NCBI RefSeq assembly: GCF_031455195.1 | Contig: NZ_JAVDSH010000005.1 | Coordinates: forward strand, 1-64,000 | DNA from: Arthrobacter nitroguajacolicus_D | GTDB taxonomy: Bacteria; Actinomycetota; Actinomycetes; Actinomycetales; Micrococcaceae | Direction of reading: 5' to 3' | Length of the DNA: 64,000 bases | Part shown: piece by piece, positions 8,505 through 17,192 of the stretch | How positions within the stretch are numbered: position 1 is the first letter of the stretch | Layout of the letters: every line of letters begins with the position of its first letter | Notes under the pieces: model-generated | What the model saw: only the letters and a program-made list of their open reading frames with translations | Told to the model about the DNA's origin: nothing | Databases searched by the model: none | Program-made: the position numbers and the translations under genes

Positions 8505-9023
8505 TTAGCTGCGCGGGGCAAGATCCTTGCTGAACGCCAAATGCATGATTTCCTCGGGGTCCGCGTCGAGGTCGAACAGCGCCGTGTACCCCGTGGCCAG
8601 GTACAGGTTTTTCGCTTCCGGCTGGCGGGGTCCCGTGGTCAGATAGAGCTTGGCGTAGCCGCGGCGCCGGGCCTCGGCTTCGAGCTCGACGAGAACCCGC
8701 CGTGCCAATCCGCGACGGCGATGGGAGGAGTGGGTCCAAATCCTCTTGAGCTCGGCTGTGTCCTGGTCATAGCGGCGGAAGGCGCCGCCGGCCACGGATT
8801 CACCGTTCTCCTGGATGATGATGAGCGCACCGTGCGGGGCCGCGAACTCTTCGGCGGGGTACCGGTTAAGTTCCTCGGCCGCGCCCTCGCTGCTGAACAG
8901 ATCCCCATAACGTGCCTCGTATTCGACGGCGAGCTCGTCCAGGAGCGGGCGGACTCGGGGATCGTCCATGGGCAGGCTTAGGACGGTGAGGCCCGACGTC
9001 GGGAGGGTCGGCGAAGTGGTCAT
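8505..9023 (-). CDS. GNAT family N-acetyltransferase
   Basis: A 172-residue acetyltransferase with the full GNAT core: 'GALIIIQENGESVAGGAFRRYDQDTAELKRIWTHSSHRRRGLARRVL' contains the beta4 strand and the R/Q-x-x-G-x-A acetyl-CoA loop (HRRRGLA), then 'AKLYLTTGPRQPEAKNLYLATGYTALF'. The sequence reads open further upstream, but ATG at 9023 has GAAAGG six bases before it and the family length fits. It sits 25 bases after the stop of the FAD/NAD(P)-binding protein and just before the HerA-like gene, forming a three-gene minus-strand unit. The substrate is unknown. Confidence 0.85.
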   Translation of the reverse strand: MTTSPTLPTSGLTVLSLPMDDPRVRPLLDELAVEYEARYGDLFSSEGAAEELNRYPAEEFAAPHGALIIIQENGESVAGGAFRRYDQDTAELKRIWTHSSHRRRGLARRVLVELEAEARRRGYAKLYLTTGPRQPEAKNLYLATGYTALFDLDADPEEIMHLAFSKDLAPRS

Positions 9024-9048
9024 GTCATGCCTTTCGTGGGTGGAACCC

Positions 9049-10962
9049 CTAGTTGGGTTGGAGCGCTGGGACGGCGGCAACCGTGGACAGGATCCTCCGT
9101 GCCAGGGCGTCGTTTTCCCGGAACGGAGCTGCGTTGGTGTTGGGACGGGCAAAGGCGCCCGCGCCCCACCCCGACGTCCAAGGTCCCACCGCAAACAAAC
9201 CCTTCTGTGGAATACCAACAGGGGACAATACTTCGTGATTCCCGGAGACCAGGAGTTTCCCCGTGGAGTGGGCTCCTGCGGAGGTGAGCAGCCGCTGTTC
9301 GGTGCCCCATCCGGCGTCGTGCAGGTGCAGCAGGGCCGGGTTGGCGGACCGCTCCACCGAGGCCGAAGGCAGCCGTGCCTCGATGTAGGCGGACGCGTCC
9401 ACCACCACCGGCGACTGGAAGGAGCCTGCAACGAACCGTCCGAGGGTTTCATCAGCGCGCACCCACATACCCGGGCCCAGGAACTTCAGGAGTCCGGCCC
9501 TGTGCAGCGCGAGCATCTCACGGAGGCGGTGGGAAGGGGGCCCGGAGTCAACGAAGCTGAAGAAACCGTGCCACCAGCCGTGGATCGCCTGCTGGGAGCG
9601 GGCGTTGAGCCGCTCCTGCGGGACAAGCCGGCCGAGATCCATGTACACAAACAGCAGCGCGGTGAACAACGCGAGGGTTTCCGAGTGGTCGCTGCTGGTG
9701 CGGAGGTTGAGGTCGTTCTGGATGTACGCGGCAACGGAGCGCTGCACCGCGTCGTGGTCTGCGAAAGCGCATCCGCTCAATGGGTGGTCAAGTTTCTCCA
9801 GGTCCAGGCGGAGTGCCGGATCAGGGACAGACACGGCCACCAGTTCTTCCCGCGCGGAGCTGTACCAGGGGGCGGCGTCAAAATGGGTTTCGAAGCTTTC
9901 CCACGTCCCCAGCACCCGTGATGGGTAGCCGGTGAACAGTTCCCGGTAGTAGGCGTAGCCGGCATCCTTGGCGATGAGCGGCCACAGCTGCGTCCGGAAA
10001 TCGAGCTCCTGATGCTCTGCCAGCAACGCCTGGACAGCCTCCGCAGTGAAATATCGGGGACGGGCAACCGGCTCACCGCGCAGCTCAGAGGAGATCTTGG
10101 AGTGATACGGCACCCCACGCCGCGACCCTGCCCAGACCCGTGGCTCGGCGCCGGAGGGAACGTAGTCAAGATCGCCGTCGGGCCTTTCCTCGAAACGTCC
10201 ACCGCGGCCCTGGAACAACAGCACCAACAGGTCAACGAACGCGAGCCCCATTCCGGAGACGATCACGTCCTGGCCTGCCTCCACGGCGGAGTAGTCCACA
10301 TCCGTGGTGTACGACGGCGGCGCATGGAACCCGCCATGCGTGGCAGCGAAGTCGCTGAGGCGGGCGGACTCAGGATCCAGCAAAGAGTCGGTGTGGCCCA
10401 ATGCGTAAACCACGACGTCGGCAATCACCTCAGCGCCTGAAGCCAGCCTCAGGTGGTGGGAACCGTCGTCGGAAAGGCGTTCGACGGCCGTTGCCGTGTC
10501 CTGGTGGACCGTGACCGTCACGTCTGGGCCGAGGGAGGAGACGGCCCTGCGGAAGAACCACTCAAGGTACTTGCTCTGGAGCTGGCGGGAGGGGAAGGAC
10601 GCAGGAGTCAGCGAGCGGAGCTGGTCGAGCAGGTGCGGCTCCAGGGCAGGAATGTCCCGGATGGTGCCGTCCAGCACACCCGCAGCCCAGGTAGAGAGGC
10701 CCGGGCCATCAACCGTTGGACCGTCGCAGGCCACCGAAGCGTCCGTGAACATGGTGACGTCTGCGGCTGTTGAGTTGAGCAGCAGGCCGGGGTCCTGGTC
10801 GTAACGCCAGATCCTGCCCGAGCCCGGCTGGTGTGGCTCGATCACGTGGATGTCCAACGGACCATCGAACAGCGATGGGCGGTTGGCGGCGAGCCGTTCG
10901 AGGACGCCGGCCGTGCGCGGGCCGCCGCCAACAAAGGCGACGGCTGGAACTCGTGACGGCAT
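9049..10962 (-). CDS. FAD/NAD(P)-binding protein (NAD_binding_9 type)
   Basis: A 637-residue flavoprotein-like protein. It begins with a dinucleotide-binding beta-alpha-beta 'VAFVGGGPRTAGVLERLAA' (G-G-G-P in place of the classic GxGxxG) and later 'PGSGRIWRYDQDPGLLLNSTAADVTMF'. A second nucleotide strand 'QDVIVSGMGLAFVDLLVLLFQGRGGRF' lies near residue 260. This matches the FAD-NAD(P)-binding family of HI0933/SidA-like proteins found in actinobacteria, generally of unknown substrate. The start is set by CAGGAG five bases before ATG at 10962, although the frame stays open upstream. It heads a minus-strand unit with an acetyltransferase and a HerA-like ATPase. The function is not recognisable beyond oxidoreductase. 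Confidence 0.8.
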   Translation of the reverse strand: MPSRVPAVAFVGGGPRTAGVLERLAANRPSLFDGPLDIHVIEPHQPGSGRIWRYDQDPGLLLNSTAADVTMFTDASVACDGPTVDGPGLSTWAAGVLDGTIRDIPALEPHLLDQLRSLTPASFPSRQLQSKYLEWFFRRAVSSLGPDVTVTVHQDTATAVERLSDDGSHHLRLASGAEVIADVVVYALGHTDSLLDPESARLSDFAATHGGFHAPPSYTTDVDYSAVEAGQDVIVSGMGLAFVDLLVLLFQGRGGRFEERPDGDLDYVPSGAEPRVWAGSRRGVPYHSKISSELRGEPVARPRYFTAEAVQALLAEHQELDFRTQLWPLIAKDAGYAYYRELFTGYPSRVLGTWESFETHFDAAPWYSSAREELVAVSVPDPALRLDLEKLDHPLSGCAFADHDAVQRSVAAYIQNDLNLRTSSDHSETLALFTALLFVYMDLGRLVPQERLNARSQQAIHGWWHGFFSFVDSGPPSHRLREMLALHRAGLLKFLGPGMWVRADETLGRFVAGSFQSPVVVDASAYIEARLPSASVERSANPALLHLHDAGWGTEQRLLTSAGAHSTGKLLVSGNHEVLSPVGIPQKGLFAVGPWTSGWGAGAFARPNTNAAPFRENDALARRILSTVAAVPALQPN

Positions 10963-11250
10963 GGGATCTCCTGGCAAACAGTGGTTGGTGCAGTCCAATC
11001 TAGGTACCCCCGGGCACGCCGGTCGAGGAGCGGGTAACGGCCGTTCACTACGCGTCACACCGCGTTAAAGCAGGCAAAGAAGAGACGCATTTGACGGTTG
11101 GTGAAGGAATTTGTGACGCCATGCGAAGCCCCGAGAAGTCGCGCTAAGCCGGGTGAAGAAGTGCAAATTGCTGCCTTGCTGGCGGCTTCGGCGCGCCCAT
11201 AGATTGGCAGCCATCCAATAGACAACAACCGAACTGAAATGAGGTGGCGC

Positions 11251-12216
11251 ATGAGTGCAATCGCACCGCCTGCCACGGCGGACACCGCACCGCCCACCCC
11301 GGATTACTCCGAGTACAAGCTGGTCCCGGCCCGTCACCCGTGGCGTTGGGTGGGCACGGTGCTGGTTGCGGCCGGAGTAGCCGCCATCGCATGGTCGCTG
11401 GTGACCAACCCCCGCTGGGAGTGGGGCGTGGTGGCCCAGTGGTTCACCGCCCAGTCGGTAGTCAACGGACTCATCGAGACCCTCAAGCTCACGGCGATCT
11501 CCGGTGTCCTGGGGTTCGTCCTCGGTTTCATCCTGGCCCTCATGCGCCTGTCTGCCTCGCCGCTGCTGGTCTCGGTGTCCTGGACGTTCTCCTGGATCTT
11601 CCGCTCCACCCCGCTGCTGGTCCAGCTCCTCCTTTGGTACAACCTGGGCTACCTTTACGAGAAGATCAGCCTGGGCATCCCCTTCACGGACGTCCGCTTC
11701 TTCGAAGCCCAGACCACCACGCTCATCAGCCAGTTCGCGGCTGCCGTGCTTGGCCTCACACTGAACCAGGCCGCCTACTCCGCCGAGATCATCCGCGGCG
11801 GCATCCTCTCCGTTGACCAAGGCCAGCTGGAAGCAGCGTCCGCTTTGGGCATCCCGGCGTGGAAGCGTTCCACCCGGATCGTGCTGCCCCAAGCCATGCG
11901 CGCCATCCTGCCCAACGCCTTCAACGAGATCATTGGCTTGGTCAAGGGCACCTCGATCGTCTACGTCCTGGCCTACTCCGAGCTTTTCTACACCGTCCAG
12001 GTCATCTACAACCGGACCCAGCAGGTGCTGCCGCTGCTTCTGGTGGCCACCCTCTGGTACGTGGTGATCACTTCCGTGCTGAGCGTCTTCCAGTACTACA
12101 TTGAGCGCCACTTCTCCAAAGGCGCCCTCCGGACCCTGCCGCTCACGCCGCTGCAGAAGGCCCGGAAGTTCTTCGCCACCCACGTTGCCGCTTCTCCCAC
12201 GAAGGACGCCCGATGA
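11251..12216 (+). CDS. Amino-acid ABC transporter permease (HisM/GltK family)
   Basis: A 321-residue inner-membrane permease of the polar amino-acid uptake family. It has one N-terminal helix (WVGTVLVAAGVAAIAWSLV), then the usual transport core. The EAA loop that docks on the ATPase reads 'EAASALGIPAWKRSTRIVLPQAMRAILP'. It is longer than typical 220-residue HisM proteins because of the N-terminal extension and a charged C-terminus. ATG at 11251 is preferred over the ATG at 11239 because GAGGTGG precedes it. It is the first gene of a seven-gene operon; it overlaps the ATPase by ATGA. About 288 bases separate it from the divergent FAD gene; I see no recognisable riboswitch or T-box there. By analogy with Bacillus TcyL/TcyM the substrate may be a cystine-like sulfur compound (inference). 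Confidence 0.92.
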   Translation: MSAIAPPATADTAPPTPDYSEYKLVPARHPWRWVGTVLVAAGVAAIAWSLVTNPRWEWGVVAQWFTAQSVVNGLIETLKLTAISGVLGFVLGFILALMRLSASPLLVSVSWTFSWIFRSTPLLVQLLLWYNLGYLYEKISLGIPFTDVRFFEAQTTTLISQFAAAVLGLTLNQAAYSAEIIRGGILSVDQGQLEAASALGIPAWKRSTRIVLPQAMRAILPNAFNEIIGLVKGTSIVYVLAYSELFYTVQVIYNRTQQVLPLLLVATLWYVVITSVLSVFQYYIERHFSKGALRTLPLTPLQKARKFFATHVAASPTKDAR

Positions 12217-13127
12217 GCATCATCGCAGCACGCAAAGAATCCGCGAAGGCCGCCGAAGCCGAAGGCAAAATGCAAGGCAAAACGCAAGGCAAAACCCCGG
12301 ACGGAACCCAAGCTGCCGCCGTCGCCGCGTCCGCGGACACCACAGCAACCCGTGGGCAGGTGGATATCACCAACGTCCGGAAGTCCTTCGGCGCCACCGA
12401 GGTCCTCAAAGGTGTTTCCCTCTCCGTACGGCCTGGTGGCGTGGCTGTGATCGTTGGACCGTCCGGATCGGGCAAGTCCACGCTCCTGCGAACCATCAAC
12501 CACCTCGAAAAGGTTGACGGCGGCTACATCACCATCGACGGTGAACTGGTGGGCTACGAGGTCCGTGGAAACAAACTCCACGAACTGCGCGAGAAGGACA
12601 TCCTCAAGCAGCGCACCAATATTGGCATGGTGTTCCAGAGCCTAAACCTGTTCCCGCACCTCACGGCCCTCGAGAACGTCATCGAGGCACCGATCGTGGC
12701 GCAGAAGCGCTCCAAGGCCGAAGCCCGGAAGCGTGGCTTGGAACTCCTGGACCGGGTGGGCCTGAAGGACCGCGCCGACGCCTACCCTCGCCAGCTCTCC
12801 GGTGGCCAGCAGCAGCGCGTCGCAATTGCCCGTGCGTTGGCGCTCGATCCGAAGATCCTGCTTTTCGATGAGCCCACTTCCGCCCTGGACCCTGAACTGG
12901 TCAACGAGGTCCTTGACGTTATCCGGGAGCTGGCCAAGTCCGGCACCACGCTGATCATCGTGACCCACGAGATGGGCTTTGCCCGTGACGTGGCAGACAC
13001 CGTGGTGTTCATGGATGACGGGCTGATCATCGAATCCGGCTCACCCCAGGACATCTTCGCCAACCCGCGCGAGGAACGCACCCGGAGCTTCTTCTCCAAA
13101 GTCATCGAACCAGCTTTCAACATCTAG
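12213..13127 (+). CDS. Amino-acid ABC transporter ATP-binding protein
   Basis: A 304-residue ATPase energising the uptake system. Walker A is GPSGSGKST (82-90), Q-loop 'GMVFQSLNLFPHLTALENV', signature LSGGQQQRVAIARAL, Walker B ILLFDEPTSALD, and switch His in 'IIVTHEMGFARDVADTVVFM'. The first 50 residues are an extra Ala/Lys/Gln-rich stretch with a short duplicated QGKTQGKT unit, missing from usual 245-residue family members and probably disordered. The start overlaps the permease stop by four bases. All catalytic motifs are intact, so it should be active. The next gene, its binding protein, starts 10 bases on. Confidence 0.94.
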   Translation: MSIIAARKESAKAAEAEGKMQGKTQGKTPDGTQAAAVAASADTTATRGQVDITNVRKSFGATEVLKGVSLSVRPGGVAVIVGPSGSGKSTLLRTINHLEKVDGGYITIDGELVGYEVRGNKLHELREKDILKQRTNIGMVFQSLNLFPHLTALENVIEAPIVAQKRSKAEARKRGLELLDRVGLKDRADAYPRQLSGGQQQRVAIARALALDPKILLFDEPTSALDPELVNEVLDVIRELAKSGTTLIIVTHEMGFARDVADTVVFMDDGLIIESGSPQDIFANPREERTRSFFSKVIEPAFNI

Positions 13128-13137
13128 GACTCCCTCC

Positions 13138-14157
13138 ATGCTTCGCAAGACCCACGCCTTCGCCGCACATGAAACCACGCTGCGTCCCACCAAAACCAAG
13201 CTCCTGGCACTCGCTGTACTTCCGGCCGTCGTGCTTCCTGTCTTGGCCGGGTGCTCCGATCCCGGGGCGTCGGCTGCCAAGCCTGAATCGGAAGCTGCGA
13301 AGAACGGCATTGTGTACAACACCTCCGTTGACCAGAACCGGATCCGCGATGAGAAGGATGCCGCAGCGGCAGCCAAGGTTCCGGCTGCCATCTCCAAGGA
13401 CGGCAAACTGACAGTGGCCACCACGGCCGGCTCCATCCCGCTGTCCTTCCACGCAACGGATGACAAGACGCCTATCGGCGTTGAGGTGGACATCGCCCAG
13501 CTCGTGGCCGACAAGCTCGGACTGGAACTGGACGTGCAGGTGACGTCGTGGGAGAACTGGCCGCTCAAGACGCAGTCCGGTGACTTCGAGGCCGTGTTCT
13601 CCAACGTGGGCATCAACGCTGCCCGCGTGAAGCTGTTCGATTTCTCCACGTACCGTGCCGCCTACATGGGCTTTGAAGCGAAGAAGAGCTCCAGCTACGA
13701 CATCAAGGGTTCGGATGACATTTCCGGGTTGAAGATCTCCGTGGGCTCCGGCACCAACCAGGAAAAAATCCTGCTGGCTTGGAACAAGGAACTCGAATCG
13801 AAGGGCAAAGCGCCAGCCACGTTGCAGTACTACTCCTCCGACGCCGACACCATCCTGGCGCTCTCATCCGGCCGCACGGACTTGAACCTCGCTCCCTACC
13901 CGTCCGTGACGTACCGTGAAAACACCCGCGACGACCTCAAAGTGGTGGGCAAAGTCAATGCCGGCTGGCCCGCTGAAACCCTGGTCGCCGCCACCACGCT
14001 CAAGGGCAACGGACTGGCCCCGGCCATCACGGACGCATTGAACTCCACCATCAAGGACGGCTCCTATGCCAAGGTCCTGGAACGCTGGGGCCTCTCCGAG
14101 GAGGCCGTGACGGAATCGAAGACCGTCACAGAAGCGACGTTTGGTACCGGCAAATGA
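13138..14157 (+). CDS. Amino-acid ABC transporter substrate-binding lipoprotein
   Basis: A 339-residue extracellular binding lipoprotein of the family 3 type. The signal peptide is unusually long at the front (charged region to residue 21), followed by a hydrophobic stretch and lipobox VLAGC with Cys39 as the lipidation site. The mature protein shows 'DGKLTVATTAGSIPLSFHATDDKTPIGVEVDIAQLVADKLGLELDV', 'EAVFSNVGINAARVKLFDFST' and 'DISGLKISVGSGTNQEKIL', the standard two-lobe fold. It closely resembles the second binding protein at 21517-22509, including the SDPGA start of the mature chain. The stop overlaps the next gene (ATGA). Confidence 0.93.
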   Translation: MLRKTHAFAAHETTLRPTKTKLLALAVLPAVVLPVLAGCSDPGASAAKPESEAAKNGIVYNTSVDQNRIRDEKDAAAAAKVPAAISKDGKLTVATTAGSIPLSFHATDDKTPIGVEVDIAQLVADKLGLELDVQVTSWENWPLKTQSGDFEAVFSNVGINAARVKLFDFSTYRAAYMGFEAKKSSSYDIKGSDDISGLKISVGSGTNQEKILLAWNKELESKGKAPATLQYYSSDADTILALSSGRTDLNLAPYPSVTYRENTRDDLKVVGKVNAGWPAETLVAATTLKGNGLAPAITDALNSTIKDGSYAKVLERWGLSEEAVTESKTVTEATFGTGK

Positions 14158-15320
14158 AGTTCCAGGTCCTTGACATCATTCCGCACCTGAAGAATCCGGT
14201 GACGGGGGACATCGTCTCCACTGCTGATCGGCTCAACCAGGTAGTGGAGACAGCCCGCCGCGCGGAGGAGCTCGGCTTCGACAGCTTCGCCGTCGGGGAA
14301 CGCCACGCCGGTGAGTTCGTCTCGTCATCCCCGACGACGGTCCTCGCCGCGATCGCGGCCGTCACCACCCGCATCCGCCTCCAGACCGGGGTCACAGTGC
14401 TCTCCGTGCTGGATCCCGTGCGGGTAGCCGAGGACTACGCCACGATCGACCAGCTGAGCCGCGGACGTCTGGAATTGGTGATCGGCAAGGGCAACGAGGT
14501 CCTCCAGTACCCGTTGTTCGGCCTGTCCTTGGACGATCAATGGGAGCTGTTGGCCGAAAAGTACGCGTTGCTGCGGACGCTGTGGCGCAAGGAAAGCGTC
14601 ACCTGGTCCGGTCGCTTCCGTCCCGCCCTTACCGAACCAACGACGACGACGCCACGCCCCTTTGCGGGGTCGCCCCGGATTTGGCACGGCTCGGCTACAA
14701 CCCTGACATCAGCTGCGCTCGCCGCCAAGTGGGGCGATCCACTGTTTGCGGCCAACGCCATCCAGCCGCGGGAAAACTACAAGGTCCTGATCGACCACTA
14801 CCGGGAAGAGTACGAGCGCCACGGCCATGATCCACGGCACCAATACCTTGGCTCGGGCAGCGGCGCAGGTGGAGTGTTCATCGCGGACACCACCCAGGAA
14901 GCCATCCGGCAGTACGGTCCCGTGTATGAGGGCCTGACCGCCGGGCGCAACGTTCCAGGGAACAACTCGCCTTTCCGGGATATCCAGCACGCAGTCGCCG
15001 AGGGCCCGGCGTTAGTGGGCAGCCCGGAACAGGTGATTGACAAGATCCTCAGCTACCACTCCTTGTACAGCCACGATCTCCAGTCGATCTCCCTGCCCAC
15101 CACCCTGCCCTTCGAACAGCAACTCGAGATCCTGGAGCGGTTTGCATTCGAGGTCATCCCGGCCGTCCGCGCCGCAGCCCCTACCACTCTGTGGGAAACC
15201 GGGGATCCTTTCGGTGGCCGACCGGAATCTGCCGGAGCCACCGAACCCGACGCCGCAGCAACAGTCACCGCCGACCACGCCTTCAACAGGACGGACAACG
15301 CCCATGTCTTTGCACACTGA
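14154..15320 (+). CDS. LLM-class flavin-dependent monooxygenase
   Basis: A 388-residue member of the bacterial luciferase-like superfamily, which uses reduced FMN and O2 to oxidise organic substrates. It has the TIM-barrel landmarks 'ARRAEELGFDSFAVGERHAGEFVSSSPTTVLAAIAAVTTRIRLQTGVTVLSVLDPVRVAEDYATIDQLSRGRLELVIGKG' and later 'LVGSPEQVIDKILSYHSLYSHDLQSISL'. The last 60 residues after the barrel are Ala/Thr-rich and not part of the fold. It overlaps the binding-protein gene by 4 bases, which suggests that it oxidises what the transporter imports. Compare YtmO of the Bacillus ytm/ytn operon (inference). No flavin reductase is encoded in the operon. Confidence 0.88.
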   Translation: MKFQVLDIIPHLKNPVTGDIVSTADRLNQVVETARRAEELGFDSFAVGERHAGEFVSSSPTTVLAAIAAVTTRIRLQTGVTVLSVLDPVRVAEDYATIDQLSRGRLELVIGKGNEVLQYPLFGLSLDDQWELLAEKYALLRTLWRKESVTWSGRFRPALTEPTTTTPRPFAGSPRIWHGSATTLTSAALAAKWGDPLFAANAIQPRENYKVLIDHYREEYERHGHDPRHQYLGSGSGAGGVFIADTTQEAIRQYGPVYEGLTAGRNVPGNNSPFRDIQHAVAEGPALVGSPEQVIDKILSYHSLYSHDLQSISLPTTLPFEQQLEILERFAFEVIPAVRAAAPTTLWETGDPFGGRPESAGATEPDAAATVTADHAFNRTDNAHVFAH

Positions 15321-16125
15321 AACAGCACTCGAATCCTTTAGCGAGGAATGGCAGGAATGGCACGCCGCCCACGAGCGCAACCGGGCTCACCCGCACGGCT
15401 TCCTCGCAGTAACCCACCTGCACTGGCTCAGCAGCGAGGCGACCCGGCTGGAAGGTGCGCCTGGCATCTGGAGTGCAGATGACGACGTCGTAAGCGTTGT
15501 CCTGGAACCGGGCGAAAGCCTGGAGCGGGACGGTGTCCAGCTCAGCGGCAGCGTAGCGTTGGGTCCCATCGAGGAACGGGGCGGGATCAACCTGGTTTCC
15601 GGCGACACCGTGATCGAGGTTGCCAAGCGGGGCGGCGAGTACATCGTGCGGCCGCGGAATCCCGACAACCAACTGCTGAAGCAGTATCAGGGGACGCCCG
15701 CCTACACGCCCAACGCTGCCTTCGCGGTGTCCGGCTTCTTCGTGCCGTTCGAGACACCGCGCGCAACCACGGTGGGTGCCGCCGTCGAAGGTATCCAGCA
15801 CGTGTACGAAGCCCCGGGCGAGATCCGCTTCAAGCTTGCCGGCGAGGAGTTGGCGCTGACTGCGTTCAACGGCTACGCGCCGGGCTCCCTGTCCGTGCTG
15901 TTCACCGACCAGACCTCGGGCAACACCACCTACGCGGCCAACCGCTCGCTGTCCGTGGTTGCCGCCGCTGATGGCTCCGTGCAGCTCGACTTCAACCGCG
16001 CAGTGAACCTGCCGTGCGCCTACACCGACCTCGCAACCTGCCCGCTGCCGCCGGCCGAAAACCGGCTTCCTGTGGCTATCGAAGCCGGCGAAAAGATCCC
16101 CTACGAACGTCAGGACCAGAAGTGA
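15304..16125 (+). CDS. DUF1684 domain protein
   Basis: A 273-residue protein of the DUF1684 family. Recognisable parts are the opening 'WQEWHAAHERNRAHPHGFLAVTHLHWL', the central 'DTVIEVAKRGGEYIVRPRNPDN', and the C-terminal signature 'NRAVNLPCAYTDLATCPLPPAENRLPVAIEAGEK' (typically ..DFNRAYNPPCAFTPYATCPLPP.. in this family). The two Cys and the NPPCAY-like loop suggest a metal or substrate site, but no activity is established. ATG at 15304 lies inside the 3' end of the preceding monooxygenase gene (17-base overlap). The end overlaps the next gene as GTGA. Its place among monooxygenases suggests it handles their product or substrate. Confidence 0.86.
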   Translation: MSLHTETALESFSEEWQEWHAAHERNRAHPHGFLAVTHLHWLSSEATRLEGAPGIWSADDDVVSVVLEPGESLERDGVQLSGSVALGPIEERGGINLVSGDTVIEVAKRGGEYIVRPRNPDNQLLKQYQGTPAYTPNAAFAVSGFFVPFETPRATTVGAAVEGIQHVYEAPGEIRFKLAGEELALTAFNGYAPGSLSVLFTDQTSGNTTYAANRSLSVVAAADGSVQLDFNRAVNLPCAYTDLATCPLPPAENRLPVAIEAGEKIPYERQDQK

Positions 16126-17183
16126 GCAGCAACAACAACCAAGCCGGGTTCCTGGCCATCGAATTGGACGGGGCGGGCTACAGGAACCTCGCCGCTGCCG
16201 TCCTCGCCGCCGAGTCCGCCGGATTCCACGTGGCAACATTCAAAGACGCACCCGCCGCGGGTCGGGTCAACGCACTACAACGGGCAGCTTTCGCCGGGCC
16301 CATCACGCGCACCATCGCTGTAGTGCCGGAAGTGGACACCGTCTATACGGAGCCGTTCCACATTTCCACTCAGCTTGCCAGCCTGGACTACGTCTCCGGT
16401 GGGCGTGCCGGCTGGATCGCTACCGCAGCGGAATCGCCCGAGGCGGCCGCCGCCGTCGGACGCGCCTTTGTTGAAGGTGACGTCCTGGCGCAGGAAGCTG
16501 CCGCCGCCATCGAGGTGGGCCGCCGTTTGTGGGATTCCTGGGAGGACGACGCCGTCATCCGCGACGTCGCGACCGGGCGTTACATCGACGTCGACAAACT
16601 GCACTACGTCGACTTTGAAACACCCGCGGACTTTGCCGGGACGCCTTATTCGGTAAAGGGCCCCTCCATCATCCCGAGGCCCCTCCAGGGCCAGCTGCCC
16701 GTGCTCGCTGCGGCGTCGCTGGTAGGCGAGGGCCTGGTCCCCGTGGATGCTGTCGACGCAGTCCTCGTCTCCGCGCCTACCGCGGAGCTGCTGGCTGCCG
16801 AGATCCGGGACGTGCGGGCCCGGCTTGGTGCCGCTGTTGCGGTCGTTGCGGAGCTCGACGTCGTCCTGGACTCGCGCGGGCAGGACGCCGCAGCGCGCTT
16901 GGCGGCTTCCACGGAAAGCGGACGTGCGCGGTTCGCTGGCACCGCAGCCGACCTGACGGAACTTCTGGACTCGCTTCTTCAGGAGGCCGACGGCGTTCGC
17001 GTCCACCCCGCTGAGGTGGACGTGGACCTGGAGGAACTGTCACGTCTGGTCCTTCCGGAACTCAGGCGCCGTGGTTCGCTGCGGGCGCCCATCCAGGACG
17101 GGTCGTTCCGCGACGTGCTGGGGCTGGGGCCGGCGGAGAACCGCTATTCGACATCTGCCGCGGCTACCGCCGCCGGAAAGTAG
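16122..17183 (+). CDS. LLM-class flavin-dependent oxidoreductase, divergent short form
   Basis: A 353-residue luciferase-like protein related to the NtaA branch but shortened. It keeps 'VDTVYTEPFHISTQLASLDYVSGGRAGWIATAAES', 'VGRRLWDSWEDDAVIRDVATGRYIDVDKLHYVDFETP' and 'FSVKGP'-like 'YSVKGPSIIPRPLQGQLPVL'. The beta-barrel segment after residue 210 is poorly conserved and lacks the usual flavin phosphate-binding stretch seen in its neighbour. The C-terminus has 'LVLPELRRRGSLRAPIQDGSFRDVLGLG', matching the NtaA-family ending. It may be a non-catalytic partner of the next gene or use another cofactor. GTG start at 16122 overlaps the DUF1684 stop. Confidence 0.8.
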   Translation: MSSNNNQAGFLAIELDGAGYRNLAAAVLAAESAGFHVATFKDAPAAGRVNALQRAAFAGPITRTIAVVPEVDTVYTEPFHISTQLASLDYVSGGRAGWIATAAESPEAAAAVGRAFVEGDVLAQEAAAAIEVGRRLWDSWEDDAVIRDVATGRYIDVDKLHYVDFETPADFAGTPYSVKGPSIIPRPLQGQLPVLAAASLVGEGLVPVDAVDAVLVSAPTAELLAAEIRDVRARLGAAVAVVAELDVVLDSRGQDAAARLAASTESGRARFAGTAADLTELLDSLLQEADGVRVHPAEVDVDLEELSRLVLPELRRRGSLRAPIQDGSFRDVLGLGPAENRYSTSAAATAAGK

Positions 17184-17192
17184 GGGACCACC

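Noticed and set aside
8505..9452. Longer acetyltransferase from an upstream start
   Set aside because: The extra N-terminus overlaps the FAD-protein gene on the same strand in another frame and is compositionally unlike protein; ATG 9023 has a proper ribosome site.
10963..11250. Riboswitch (SAM, cobalamin) or T-box upstream of the ABC operon
   Set aside because: I looked for conserved cores and a terminator/antiterminator pair and found none in this 288-base gap; only ordinary divergent promoter sequence is expected.
11065..12183. 372-codon minus-strand frame across the permease gene
   Set aside because: The permease has conserved transport motifs; the antisense translation is an Asp/Gly/Gln-rich mirror typical of GC-rich shadows.
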